Positions 27,745 through 36,387 of a stretch of 59,866 nucleotides of DNA are shown here, one piece after another. The DNA lies in contig NZ_JAGSND010000021.1 in assembly GCF_018128545.1 (NCBI RefSeq), positions 1 through 59,866 of the forward strand, in the 5' to 3' direction. The number at the start of each line of letters is the position of its first letter. The first letter of the stretch is position 1. The position numbers and the translations under genes were made by a program. Under the pieces are notes generated by a model. That model searched no databases and was not told the origin of the DNA. It was given only the letters and a program-made list of their open reading frames with translations. This DNA comes from Sinanaerobacter chloroacetimidivorans. GTDB taxonomy: Bacteria; Bacillota; Clostridia; Peptostreptococcales; Anaerovoracaceae.

Positions 27745-27775
27745 AAAAAACACACTCAACCCGAGTGTGTTTTTG
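27745..27775. terminator. Bidirectional terminator
   Basis: Stem ACACACTC (27750-27757) and GAGTGTGT (27763-27770) with a 5-nt loop, flanked by an A tract on the left and a T tract on the right, so it has a U run in both directions. It separates the plus-strand murI unit from the minus-strand MurE-type gene ending at 27787. Confidence 0.85.
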
Positions 27776-27786
27776 ATTTTTATACA

Positions 27787-29313
27787 TTAATTAATTTTTA
27801 AATATTTTTTGACGTATTCAACATCCGAAGGCGTATCAATATACAACGTGCCTCTCTTTTGCCTCGTCTCTCTTCCCTTTCCGGTAATCAGAACCACTGT
27901 ATTGTCGTCGGCATTGGTAATGGCTTCCCGTATTGCCTCTTCCCTGTCCGGAATTATGGCATATTTTTTGGTGTGTTTTTCAACATGCTGAGCGATTTCC
28001 TCGCAGATATTAATAACCGGTTCTTCCCCTGCATCCTCTTCTGTTATATAGATTTGATCCGAATATTTTCCCGCAATTTCTCCAAGTTCTCTTCGTCTGG
28101 AGAAAGCCTTCTTTCCCGGGCATCCAAATACGATGGTGATTTTTCTGTTTGGATACTCTTTCTTTGTAGATTGGAACAAGGTTTCAAAGCTCATTTTATT
28201 ATGGGCATAATCTACAATCACATAGACTTTGCTTCCTTTTCCTGTGTAGACTTCCATTCTTCCGCTGACCCTTGCCTTTTTCAGACCTGCATAAATATAT
28301 TGCACGGGTATGGACAGGCTGGTGGAAATGGCGATGGCCGCCAGCGCATTCTGTACGTTAAACAGTCCTGCCATCGTTAATTTAAATTCCTTCACAAAGC
28401 TGTCCGTCCTGACGGTAAAACTGATGGTTTTCCCTGATTTTACGATATCATAACCATAGACGTCGGCTTTTTCATTTAAACCGAAGGTGATGATTTGGGG
28501 AGCTGCTTTTGCCGCTTCCAATACACGGTCTGCATGGTCCGTATCGATATTGACGCAGGCTACTTTGCACTGACTGAAGAGACGAAGCTTCGACTGGAAA
28601 TAATCCTCAAAGCTGTTGTGCTCAATATCGCTGATATGATCTTCCCCTACGTTCAGAAAACAGCCTACATCAAATGTGACCCCTAAGGTTCTGTCATATT
28701 TCAAGGCCTGGCTGGAGACTTCCATACTCAGGTACTCAATATCGCTTTTTACAGCATTATGAAAATGCATATGGAGTTCAATGGCCTCCGGAGTAGTCAG
28801 ATGAGATTCTTCATTGATGACACCGTCATAATTGTCAATTCCGGAGACGATGGCACTTTTCGGTTTTTTTTGATCCTTCAAATACTCGTCCAAAATAAAC
28901 TTCATAAAATAGGCTGTAGTGGATTTTCCTTTTGTACCTGTGATCCCTATGAGCTTCAAAGACTTCCATGCTTCGTTATAGTAATAGTTCGCTAATTTCG
29001 CCATTGCTCTTCGAATATCATTTACGATAATATAAGAGAGCCCACTGCCATCCGGAAGGAATTCATCCAGTTCATATTTTTCCTGACTGATATAACATAT
29101 TGCACCCTTCTTTACCGCATCTTTCAGGTATTCTGGTGAAAAATGATTTCCTTTGCAGACAAAAAGAGTTTCCTTCCTTACCTCTTTTGAGTTGAAAGTC
29201 AGGAAAGTTACGTTTCTGTCCTTATTTTCTAAGGGAATCTGAGCCTCTGCTACAAGTCCGTCCTGTTCCAGCAAACTGTAATACTCTTCTAATGAATGAA
29301 GTCTGTTTTCCAT
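27787..29313 (-). CDS. murE: MurE-type UDP-MurNAc-dipeptide ligase, non-DNPR specificity
   Basis: ATP-dependent Mur ligase that adds the third residue to UDP-MurNAc-L-Ala-D-Glu. The 508-residue product shows the ATP loop GITGTKGKSTTAYF, the STTTPEA-like HLTTPEAIELH segment, VDYAHNKMSFE and a C-terminal domain. In enzymes that add meso-diaminopimelate the specificity motif is DNPR; here the corresponding stretch is TEEDAGEEP, resembling the altered motifs of lysine-adding enzymes. It is the last gene of a three-gene unit after a D-aspartate-ligase-like gene and an aspartate racemase gene, which fits lysine-type peptidoglycan with a D-Asp branch. The exact amino acid added is an inference. Confidence 0.85.
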   Translation of the reverse strand: MENRLHSLEEYYSLLEQDGLVAEAQIPLENKDRNVTFLTFNSKEVRKETLFVCKGNHFSPEYLKDAVKKGAICYISQEKYELDEFLPDGSGLSYIIVNDIRRAMAKLANYYYNEAWKSLKLIGITGTKGKSTTAYFMKFILDEYLKDQKKPKSAIVSGIDNYDGVINEESHLTTPEAIELHMHFHNAVKSDIEYLSMEVSSQALKYDRTLGVTFDVGCFLNVGEDHISDIEHNSFEDYFQSKLRLFSQCKVACVNIDTDHADRVLEAAKAAPQIITFGLNEKADVYGYDIVKSGKTISFTVRTDSFVKEFKLTMAGLFNVQNALAAIAISTSLSIPVQYIYAGLKKARVSGRMEVYTGKGSKVYVIVDYAHNKMSFETLFQSTKKEYPNRKITIVFGCPGKKAFSRRRELGEIAGKYSDQIYITEEDAGEEPVINICEEIAQHVEKHTKKYAIIPDREEAIREAITNADDNTVVLITGKGRETRQKRGTLYIDTPSDVEYVKKYLKIN

Positions 29314-29315
29314 AT

Positions 29316-30044
29316 CTATACTCCTGTTTTCTTCAGTTTTCTGCCGCAGGATAAAATGGACTTCTCAGCCAGTAATCCCATGGCATCTATGTAATAAGAA
29401 GGAAGTTTATAGACATCTTTAAAGCAGGATAACTCTGTGCATGCCAAAATTGCTCCCTGACAATTCTGGGATACAATTTCCTCCTGTATTTTTAAGAAAT
29501 CCGTAAAATCTATTTCTCCTCCATTTTTAACGCCGTCATATATAATTTTCATGACCAGTTTCTGCATTTCTTCGGAAGGAATGACCGGAGTGATTCCGGC
29601 CTTTTCAAGTTCTTTTTGGTAAAGTTCCATCTGTATGGTGCCATCTGTGGCAAGGATACCGATTTTTAGTTCTTTTCCATCGAATTTTTTAGAAATATAG
29701 CCGGCTGTCTCCCTTACCATATGAATCAAAGGAACTTTCAAATTTTCCTGCAGCCTGTCCGCCAGCACATGGGAAGTATTACAGGGAATGGCAATACTGG
29801 TAGCTCCCTCCTGCTCTAAAAGTTTTGCGTCCTTCAACAGGAGCTGGAACAGTTCTTCAACACGGTTTTCTTTAATGGCTTTTGTTCTGTCCGGCATGGT
29901 GGCATGGTTTAAAATTATCATATCCACATGTTCTTGATCACATTTTGCATCTGTTTTATCAATTATCATTTTATAGAATAATTGTGTGGCTAACGGGCCC
30001 ATACCTCCCATCACCCCTAAAACCTTTGCATGATCTTTTCCCAT
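29316..30044 (-). CDS. racD: Aspartate/glutamate racemase (RacD-like)
   Basis: Cofactor-independent racemase of about 242 residues, opening KVLGVMGGMGPLATQLFY, with the two catalytic cysteines in IAIPCNTSHV and ILACTELSC. The aspartate-racemase subgroup has the GGMGPxAT start. ATG at 30044 is preferred because AAGGAAG lies nine bases upstream; an in-frame ATG at 30065 overlaps the preceding stop codon (TAATG) and cannot be excluded. Neighbours predict that it makes D-Asp for the ATP-grasp ligase encoded just upstream. Its gene ends 2 bp before the MurE-type gene. Confidence 0.85.
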   Translation of the reverse strand: MGKDHAKVLGVMGGMGPLATQLFYKMIIDKTDAKCDQEHVDMIILNHATMPDRTKAIKENRVEELFQLLLKDAKLLEQEGATSIAIPCNTSHVLADRLQENLKVPLIHMVRETAGYISKKFDGKELKIGILATDGTIQMELYQKELEKAGITPVIPSEEMQKLVMKIIYDGVKNGGEIDFTDFLKIQEEIVSQNCQGAILACTELSCFKDVYKLPSYYIDAMGLLAEKSILSCGRKLKKTGV

Positions 30045-30064
30045 CTTTGTGTACTTCCTTCCCA

Positions 30065-31276
30065 TTATCGTTTTTTACCCAGGTATTTTTTATATTTTAC
30101 ATAATGGCCAAATTGTGATTTTAATAAACGCAGCCTCCTGATAATGCCCTTATCCTTTTGATAAAAAAGCGGGTTCACATAATTGCCGGACTGAAAGAGC
30201 GCTCTCATTTCCTTTCGGTATTCCTCCGGCTTGATATATTGAAAAGCAACTCCCTTTGGGACTACAAGCCAAAGGGATTTATTTGTTATGGTCTTAAATT
30301 CCAGGGGTTTTTGTTCTATATAATCTTCAACGACATATTTGGCAATATTTTCGCCGGCTCCGGTAACATAGAAATTACTTCTTCCCTGCCTGGTGTTAAT
30401 TTCAAATGCCTTAAATTTACCATCCCTCTGGTCATATTTGATATCAAAATTTGAAAAACCGATATAATTCATATCTTCGAGGAGTTTTTTGAATTTCTCT
30501 TCCAATTCCTGATTATGCTCCATCATGATAACAGCATGATTGCCAATCCCATGAGGGGTATGCTCCTCAAGGAGCACATGACCCAGCGCCATTAATTTGA
30601 CTTTTCCGTATTGGTCCGAATAATTGGTCAGTACTCTCATATAGGTATCATCTCCAGGGATAAAATTCTGGATGATAATACTGTCATGATAGCCCGATTG
30701 ATAAATATCATCGAGAATGGTTTCAAGCTCCGATCGGGTGTCGGCTTTATATACCTTTTTCTGGGATGTAAAGGGATGTCTCCAATACTCGATCCCATTG
30801 GATGGTTTGATAATATATGGGGATGCAAAGGGCAGCTCAAAATCATGTCCTATTTCCCTGCGATGAACAAAGGTATCCGGGTAGTCTACGCCGTTTTTTT
30901 CACACATGGCATAGAACTTTTCCTTATGAATTAAATCATTCATCATGTCAATATGGATATAGGGCGCAATAATATTTTCAGGGAGCTTGTCTTTATTTTG
31001 GCTGATAAGCTGCACATAGCTGTCGCCACAGCCTAACAGGATAATTTTTTTATCTTTGTTTTTTTCTGAGAATTGAACTACGATATCCAGGAATGTATCT
31101 TGTTGATCTGCTTTCGGATTGGCTGTATAATTCATAATTCTGCTGTCCTGACAAGGACCTGTGTTATATTTCCCAAAAACCTCTGCTTTTATGTTGTATT
31201 GCTCATGAAAAGCTCTGGCTACGCTGTAAACATTAATATCACCCGCAAATAGCAACGGTATAAAATTCTGGCTCAT
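30065..31276 (-). CDS. ATP-grasp carboxylate-amine ligase, D-aspartate-ligase-like
   Basis: A 403-residue ATP-grasp enzyme. The opening FIPLLFAGDINVYSVARAFHEQY and the metal-binding FKAFEINTRQGRSNFYV segment resemble the Enterococcus faecium D-aspartate ligase (Asl-fm), which attaches D-Asp through its beta carboxyl to the side chain of lysine in UDP-MurNAc-pentapeptide. The gene is followed by an aspartate racemase gene, as in Enterococcus, and by a MurE-type ligase gene. Ribosome binding site CTAAGGAG, promoter TTGATA-17-TATAAT at 31309-31337. The alternative is a generic amino-acid ligase, but the neighbourhood supports a cell-wall role. Confidence 0.8.
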   Translation of the reverse strand: MSQNFIPLLFAGDINVYSVARAFHEQYNIKAEVFGKYNTGPCQDSRIMNYTANPKADQQDTFLDIVVQFSEKNKDKKIILLGCGDSYVQLISQNKDKLPENIIAPYIHIDMMNDLIHKEKFYAMCEKNGVDYPDTFVHRREIGHDFELPFASPYIIKPSNGIEYWRHPFTSQKKVYKADTRSELETILDDIYQSGYHDSIIIQNFIPGDDTYMRVLTNYSDQYGKVKLMALGHVLLEEHTPHGIGNHAVIMMEHNQELEEKFKKLLEDMNYIGFSNFDIKYDQRDGKFKAFEINTRQGRSNFYVTGAGENIAKYVVEDYIEQKPLEFKTITNKSLWLVVPKGVAFQYIKPEEYRKEMRALFQSGNYVNPLFYQKDKGIIRRLRLLKSQFGHYVKYKKYLGKKR

Positions 31277-31308
31277 TCTGTTTCTCCTTAGATTGTTTCT
31301 TGTTCATT

Positions 31309-31337
31309 ATTATAATACCATTTTGGTTTATTATCAA
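31309..31337 (-). promoter_or_regulatory. Promoter of the D-Asp cell-wall unit
   Basis: Minus strand -35 TTGATA (31332-31337), 17-bp spacer, perfect -10 TATAAT (31309-31314), 33-61 bp upstream of the ATP-grasp gene. Confidence 0.75.
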
Positions 31338-31353
31338 TGAATAATTAGGGGTT

Positions 31354-31462
31354 GCAGGACAACCTGCGTCCTTAAAAAAATCCGTTCAGTATCGTTGAAC
31401 CGGCTGCTGAAAAAAGGGACAGCAAAACCATATCTCGTTATCACGAGCGAGCTTTTTTCAGC
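31354..31462 (+). promoter_or_regulatory. Structured leader upstream of the split ATPase gene
   Basis: Four possible stems are packed into about 110 bases: GCAGG/CCTGC (31354-31367), CCGTTCA/TGAACCGG (31382-31403), CTCGT/ACGAG (31434-31447) and a long-range 11-bp stem GCTGAAAAAAG (31406-31416) with CTTTTTTCAGC (31452-31462). The T6 tract of the last arm could instead terminate transcription after the CTCG hairpin, so terminator/antiterminator switching is possible. It resembles no riboswitch class I recognise. Confidence 0.4.
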
Positions 31463-31500
31463 ATATCATAAATGAGAATAGTCTGGAAAGGATGATGTGT

Positions 31501-31782
31501 ATGGCAGGAACCGAACGTCATATGTATCCGGGTAATAATACACCTGAGGGATTCTTCTCTTATTATCAGTATATATTAAGTCAAAAAGAAGCAGATAAAA
31601 TTATTTGTATCAAAGGTGGCCCCGGAGTTGGAAAATCAACATTTATGAGAAAAATAGGCGAAACATTACTAAAGGAAGGACACGACGTGGACTTTATGCA
31701 TTGTTCCTCTGATAATGGATCTCTGGACGGCATTGTACTGAGAGATAAAAAGATAGCCATGATAGACGGAACGGCACCCCAT
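31501..31782 (+). pseudogene. P-loop ATPase (PRK06851-like), 5' part of interrupted gene
   Basis: The N-terminal 94 residues of an ATPase with a perfect Walker A, IKGGPGVGKSTFM (about 37-49). The frame is family-like up to DGTAPH and then runs into foreign sequence, ending at 31821. The remainder of the gene lies 5.57 kb away at 37355-38173. ATG at 31501 is chosen because AAAGGA lies eight bases upstream. Whether it is dead or restored by excision of the intervening element is the central question here. Family members are poorly characterised cytoplasmic ATPases with two related halves; I know no established role. Confidence 0.85.
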
Positions 31783-31800
31783 GCTGTCGTGCCCTTATTC
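31765..31800. other. attL-type junction of the serine-recombinase element
   Basis: Left junction between host gene and element. The likely crossover dinucleotide is CA at 31780-31781 within CATG. To the right, GTGCCCTTA (31789-31797) is the inverted counterpart of TAAGGCAC at the other end, both seven bases from the CA, as expected for the two arms of an attP split by integration. Confidence 0.75.
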
Positions 31801-31804
31801 ATCA

Positions 31805-33376
31805 TCAGTATTTCCAATTGATTCGAATCTTTTGAGTAAGATTATCTCTGTCCTTTTCTCCTATTTCTATACTGTCTATAAACTCATTTACGTAACGGGC
31901 GGTCAGGCCCTTCATTTCCTTATATTGATGGATGAATTTCTTTGTAAAATCCGTATCATTCAAAGAATCGGGTTCATTTACAGCCGACTTCATCAGATTC
32001 TCTTTTTTGTTTCGCAGTCTTTCATTATTTTTCAGCAAGGGGCTCACAAGTTCGTCAAATTGGGCCGGCGAAAAAGCTCCTGACGTATTATCCCGATACA
32101 AGGCTTCTATCATCCTGTTATTTTCCTTTATCTTCCGATCAAGGACTTTCACTTCCCTGGATTGATTTGTACTTATTTTATCCAATTTATATTTTTTAAG
32201 TTCATCCTCGATTATTTTTTCATTTACTGTCTGTAAATAAAGTTTCATTTTATTTTGCACAAGGGATTCCAACAAATCCAACCGGATGGTAGGGCCATTG
32301 CAGAGGCCCGTTTTTTTATTTGCCCGGCTGCATCTGAGATAGTGATATCGGATATTTCCATTCCGGTTCTGCAGCGTCACTCTGTACATGGTGCTCCCAC
32401 AAACCATGCACTTAACTTTTCCTGATAAAACGTGGCAATTCCCATGGCCATCACTTCTCTTTTTTTCTTTCAGCAGCCGTTGCACTTGACTGAAGGTCTC
32501 TTCCTCAATAATCGGTTCATGGGTGTTATTCACAATGATCCACTGATTTTTGGGTACACTCACGACTTCTTTCGACTTATAGCTAGGCTTTTTCCGGATT
32601 CCCTGAACCATATTTCCCAGATACATTTCGTTTTTTAGAATCCTTTTTACCGTAGTTCGGTTCCAAAGCCCTTCACAGTCTTCAATTTCATTATTCCTGG
32701 GTTTGCCGCCGTTATGTAATTCTTTATACCTTGAGGGATTTGGGATTTCTTTATCATTGAGATATCTGGTAATCTTACCGCTTCCCATGCCATCCAGAAA
32801 CAGGTCGAAAATCAATCTTACCACCCTTGCAGCTTCTTCGTCGATCATTAATTTACCTTTATTCCTCGGGTCTTTTTGATAGCCATAGGAGGCATGACTT
32901 CCGATAAAAACACCGTCTTTTCTTTTTTTATCAAAAACCAATTTGATATTTTCAGATAGATCTTCACAGTACCATTCATTTACAAGCCCGTTGATCTGCC
33001 TTTGTTTTTTATTACCGAGATTATCGGTGTCAGCAGCATCGGCAAGGCCTACAAATCGAATATTCCATAGAGGAAATAACTTGTGAAGGTACTTTTCCAC
33101 GGTTTCCATTTCCCGGGTAAACCTTGCCTGACTTTTGCATAAGACAATGTCAAATTTTCTTCCTTTCGCATCATTGATTAATTCCTTCCACGCCGGGCGG
33201 TCCTGATCAAGCCCGGACCAGTCATCATCTGCGTAAACTTTAAAGATCTCCCAGCCTTTTTCCAGAGCATAGCCGGTCAGGATTTTCTTTTGATTTTGAA
33301 TGCTTTCCGAATCCTCTTTTTCGCTTTTTCCCTTATCTTCTTCGGAAAGCCGGCAATAGATCGCCACTTGTTTCAT
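31805..33376 (-). CDS. Large serine recombinase (site-specific integrase/excisionase)
   Basis: A 523-residue large serine recombinase. N-terminal resolvase domain with the nucleophile in IYCRLSEED (Ser9), the arginine-rich SQARFTREME helix and the DDWSGLDQDRP region; recombinase domain about 165-290 (GYQKDPRNKGKLMIDEEAARVVRLIF); zinc ribbon with CMVCG and later CSRANKKTGLC; then a coiled-coil region typical of integrases. All catalytic features are present, so it looks active. ATG at 33376 follows GGAGG by nine bases; upstream ATGs are not spaced as well. The gene lies next to the left junction, as expected for an integrase adjoining its att site. Confidence 0.93.
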   Translation of the reverse strand: MKQVAIYCRLSEEDKGKSEKEDSESIQNQKKILTGYALEKGWEIFKVYADDDWSGLDQDRPAWKELINDAKGRKFDIVLCKSQARFTREMETVEKYLHKLFPLWNIRFVGLADAADTDNLGNKKQRQINGLVNEWYCEDLSENIKLVFDKKRKDGVFIGSHASYGYQKDPRNKGKLMIDEEAARVVRLIFDLFLDGMGSGKITRYLNDKEIPNPSRYKELHNGGKPRNNEIEDCEGLWNRTTVKRILKNEMYLGNMVQGIRKKPSYKSKEVVSVPKNQWIIVNNTHEPIIEEETFSQVQRLLKEKKRSDGHGNCHVLSGKVKCMVCGSTMYRVTLQNRNGNIRYHYLRCSRANKKTGLCNGPTIRLDLLESLVQNKMKLYLQTVNEKIIEDELKKYKLDKISTNQSREVKVLDRKIKENNRMIEALYRDNTSGAFSPAQFDELVSPLLKNNERLRNKKENLMKSAVNEPDSLNDTDFTKKFIHQYKEMKGLTARYVNEFIDSIEIGEKDRDNLTQKIRINWKY

Positions 33377-33424
33377 CTCTGCCATCCTCCCTCTATTACC
33401 CAATCGGATGATTCCAACTATAAA

Positions 33425-33454
33425 GTATGAGGTCTTGCAAGAAAGACCTCATAC
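33425..33454. terminator. Hairpin between 40-aa ORF and recombinase gene
   Basis: Perfect 12-bp arms GTATGAGGTCTT (33425-33436) and AAGACCTCATAC (33443-33454), 6-nt loop. It overlaps the stop codon of the 40-aa ORF and lies about 48 bp upstream of the recombinase start, so it could limit read-through into the recombinase gene. The T tract after it on the minus strand is short. Confidence 0.6.
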
Positions 33455-33571
33455 ATTTCTTTTTCCTTCATCGCTTCTTATAATGTCAGCAAGTTTCTTG
33501 GAAATATTTATAATTCGCTCCCCTTCATTTGGAATTCGATAGGTCTCTTCAACCATAAACTTTGTATTCAT
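33449..33571 (-). CDS. 40-residue ORF upstream of recombinase
   Basis: Small frame beginning MNTKFMVEETYRIPNEGERI and ending SDEGKRNV, charged, with a helical second half. An excellent ribosome binding site AGAGGAGG lies seven bases before the ATG at 33571, which is why I regard it as real despite its size. No family recognised. Because large serine recombinases usually need a small directionality factor for excision and this is the only small gene next to the recombinase, it is a candidate for that role, by position only. Confidence 0.55.
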   Translation of the reverse strand: MNTKFMVEETYRIPNEGERIINISKKLADIIRSDEGKRNV

Positions 33572-33628
33572 AACGGAACCTCCTCTGATAAATGTTTACG
33601 ATAAGAAGGTTCTCTTTATACCTGTATT

Positions 33629-35449
33629 TCAGCGAATTTCTTTCCATAAAATCCTGATACTTTCTTCGTCGATAACATCCATTTCCTTTATGGATCTCAG
33701 GATTGATTTGACTGCCATATCGGAAAATCCGTTGGCATAATATATTTTTGATAGATACAGCAGCACACGGCGATCATTCACTTTATTGAAAATCGGCAGC
33801 AAGGACTGGAATACCTCATACTCACCTGTTTTCAGCAGTATGTTGAGCAAAACGATGGCACCTGCGATCATTTCGCCATTGCAAGGTTTGCTGATGGAAT
33901 CTACATGCTGTGCATGGATCTCATAGAGAAGCTTGCAGGTGTAATACCACCCTTCACCGTTTAATTCTTCCATACGCTTGAATACCGCCGGCATTTGATC
34001 GGTCTTATTTATCAGATTGATCAGAAATAGATATTTTATGCTGTCTTCAGGAATTCTTGGGATGATGGTTTCTCTTTCGTCTTCCATTGAAAGCCTCAGA
34101 AACAATGTTCTCGCCTGAGAGTACTTCTTCGTATAGAAATACGCCTTGCCTTTCAGAAATTCAAGCTCCAGTCGGTATTTCCCATTTTGCATGGAACTTC
34201 GGTCTTCGGCTTCCAGCTTGGCAAGTGCCAAATCATATAATTTTTCGTTCAATAAAATATCCCAGGTCAAGATCAAATTCGGCTCATAATCAGGATCAGC
34301 AAAATACTCCATTAATTTCTCCAAGACTGTATTCTTATCCTGATAAATTTTATTCAATACTGCACCGATACGATATAAAAGAACATATTCTCCAGAACGA
34401 TAAAAAAGCGCCTTGTGATAATACTCCAGTGCTTTATCATAGTCGGATAGATCTTCATAAAGTTCACCGAGAGCGGCAGCAGGCCGATAGGTGCCGCAGT
34501 CATTGACAAATCGCGTAGTTAAAGGTGCTTCCCCCATTTCCATGCATTTTTTGAGTGATTCGATAGCCAAACTGTATCGTTTCAGTCTTTTCAAAACACA
34601 GCCTTTTACATATTCGAAGTCTGTGCATTTCGGATAATATTCCAGCCCCTCGTTTAGGTAAGATAATGCTTTTTCGTATTCTTTCAGATGATCATGACAG
34701 TTTGCCATACGAAAAAAAAGGTGCGGAGCATAAGCTTCTTGCACATGTATTTTCGAATACGCCTTGTCATAATATTCCAATGCTTTTTTAAAATCTTCCA
34801 TAGCAAGATACTCATTCCCCATGTTAAACAGGGTAAAAGAATTCTCCGGATCTTTCTCCAGCAGACTTTCCAATATTGGAATATTCCTGCATCTTTTTTG
34901 TTTTGCATTTACTTCGTCATCCATATAACCGTAGTGATGAAGTTTCATATCTAATATCGTAAATTTATTGATGCAGGTTTCACCGGTTATACAGGAAATC
35001 TGTTCATGAATTTCTCCTGTGAAATGATACTTGCCATTGTTTCTGATCAGGCGCAAACCAATATGAATGTTAATATTATCCGATAAATTTGTTCCCATAT
35101 AATTGTGGATCGTAAAATGTGCTCCGTCAAAATCCTGATTGGACAGAAATGGGATCAGGATGTTTCCGGCCTCCTGCCCCAGTTCTTCATCCGCGTCCAA
35201 AAGGAGTACCCAATCTGCGGTACACTGCCGGATTGAGAAATTTCTTGCTGCGCTAAAATCGTTGTTCCACTGATAGGAATAAACTGCTGCACCAAATTCC
35301 TCGGCTATTTCTACCGTTTGGTCTTCTGAGCCTGTGTCGACGATTATGATCTCGTCTACTATGTGCGCAACACTTGAGAGGCAGCGCCTCAAATTTTTTT
35401 CCTCATTTTTTACAATCATGCATAAACCAAGTGTTTGTTTTTTTTCCAT
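33629..35449 (-). CDS. Family 2 glycosyltransferase with TPR repeats
   Basis: A 606-residue protein: N-terminal GT-A domain of family 2 (LGLCMIVKNEEKNLRRCL, VDTGSEDQT, the DxD-type motif LLLDADEEL at about 91-99), then about eight helix-pair TPR-like repeats such as ALEYYDKAYSKI and ALSYLNEGLEYYP. This architecture occurs in enzymes that glycosylate proteins, including SunS-type and spore- or flagella-linked transferases. No membrane segment or signal peptide. ATG at 35449 is supported by GGAGA. It is next to the repeat-rich structural protein gene (86 bp), so that protein is a likely acceptor; this is inference. Confidence 0.87.
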   Translation of the reverse strand: MEKKQTLGLCMIVKNEEKNLRRCLSSVAHIVDEIIIVDTGSEDQTVEIAEEFGAAVYSYQWNNDFSAARNFSIRQCTADWVLLLDADEELGQEAGNILIPFLSNQDFDGAHFTIHNYMGTNLSDNINIHIGLRLIRNNGKYHFTGEIHEQISCITGETCINKFTILDMKLHHYGYMDDEVNAKQKRCRNIPILESLLEKDPENSFTLFNMGNEYLAMEDFKKALEYYDKAYSKIHVQEAYAPHLFFRMANCHDHLKEYEKALSYLNEGLEYYPKCTDFEYVKGCVLKRLKRYSLAIESLKKCMEMGEAPLTTRFVNDCGTYRPAAALGELYEDLSDYDKALEYYHKALFYRSGEYVLLYRIGAVLNKIYQDKNTVLEKLMEYFADPDYEPNLILTWDILLNEKLYDLALAKLEAEDRSSMQNGKYRLELEFLKGKAYFYTKKYSQARTLFLRLSMEDERETIIPRIPEDSIKYLFLINLINKTDQMPAVFKRMEELNGEGWYYTCKLLYEIHAQHVDSISKPCNGEMIAGAIVLLNILLKTGEYEVFQSLLPIFNKVNDRRVLLYLSKIYYANGFSDMAVKSILRSIKEMDVIDEESIRILWKEIR

Positions 35450-35535
35450 ATTGAAATCTCCATTGTATCCCAAAAGATCAGGGGCTCCAGCATCATGCTG
35501 CGGCCCCCTTTTATTAAGTCTGTAACCAAAAATGA

Positions 35536-36387
35536 TTACGACTGTGCATTGTAATAGACGGAAAAGGTTGCTGCGGCCCCTGCATCATAGCTCAGCCTTG
35601 CATAATTGGCAAATTTACCGATAACGATGATTTTATTTTCACCGTTTGATATAGCAACATCTGTATAGGAAGGATCATCGATATAAAAGGCGGTTGCGGT
35701 GGTAGGGCTGATTTGCAGTGATACGGTCAGGGTAGAAGTACCAGAATTGTAGACAAAGAAGGTACCGGTTTTGATCTGTGAAATGTCCGTATTGTCAAAG
35801 GCCACACCGGTTCCCGTTTCACCTGGTAAATCAACTGTATCTGTAACAAAGCTATATCCTGCGACAACAGTTGTTAAGGTATCGTTGGCTATGGTTACCG
35901 GTGCTGTGATCTCCGACACGGTTACCGTACCTGCTACCGTCACCGAACCTGCTACGGTTAAGCTGTCGTTGGCTATGGTCACCGGCGCCGTGATCTCCGA
36001 CACGGTTACCGTACCTGCTACCGTCACCGAACCTGCTACGGTTAAGCTGTCGTTGGCTATGGTTACCGGTGCCGTGATCTCCGATACGGTCACTGTACCT
36101 GCCACCGTCACCGAACCCGCTACGGTTAAGCTGTCATTGGCTATGGTTACCGGTGCTGTGATCTCCGATACGGTCACTGTACCTGCCACCGTCACCGAAC
36201 CTGCTACGGTTAAGCTGTCATTGGCTATGGTTACCGGTGCCGTGATCTCCGATACGGTCACTGTACCTGCCATTATTAAGCTATCGTCTCCGTTCAGCTG
36301 CAGAGCTTTAAAACTGCTATCTGGGGCCTGCGCATATAAACTGGTTTTCAGTTCTTCTGCAACAGTATTAAACATCAAATTATTCAT
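35536..36387 (-). CDS. Repeat-rich structural protein (five 28-residue VTV repeats)
   Basis: A 283-residue protein: helical N-terminus (1-38), then five near-identical 28-residue units of the type GTVTVSEITAPVTIANDSLT plus VAGSVTVA (about 41-170), then a beta-rich C-terminal domain of about 105 residues with YNSGTSTLTVSLQISP and YARLSYDAGAAATFSVYY. The repeats are almost all small, beta-branched and Thr/Ser residues, good for an extended beta fibre and for O-glycosylation. The C-terminal domain resembles DUF6385-type domains from clostridia (recalled, not searched) and matches the remnant at 37047-37262. No signal peptide, which for a surface role would suit a spore-coat or phage-like particle. 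Confidence 0.75.
   Translation of the reverse strand: MNNLMFNTVAEELKTSLYAQAPDSSFKALQLNGDDSLIMAGTVTVSEITAPVTIANDSLTVAGSVTVAGTVTVSEITAPVTIANDSLTVAGSVTVAGTVTVSEITAPVTIANDSLTVAGSVTVAGTVTVSEITAPVTIANDSLTVAGSVTVAGTVTVSEITAPVTIANDTLTTVVAGYSFVTDTVDLPGETGTGVAFDNTDISQIKTGTFFVYNSGTSTLTVSLQISPTTATAFYIDDPSYTDVAISNGENKIIVIGKFANYARLSYDAGAAATFSVYYNAQS
35887..36273. repeat. Tandem 84-bp coding repeats (4.6 copies)
   Basis: Units begin with GGCTATGG at 35887, 35971, 36055, 36139 and 36223, exactly 84 bp apart; the last is partial (51 bp). Neighbouring copies differ by a few synonymous bases, so the array has expanded recently by slippage or unequal recombination, and copy number may vary between strains. Confidence 0.95.

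Noticed and set aside
31781..32083. Plus-strand 100-codon frame overlapping the recombinase end
   Set aside because: Antisense shadow of the recombinase gene; no ribosome binding site.
35887..36273. Possible CRISPR array
   Set aside because: Repeats are 84 bp, contiguous without unique spacers, and encode protein repeats in frame.
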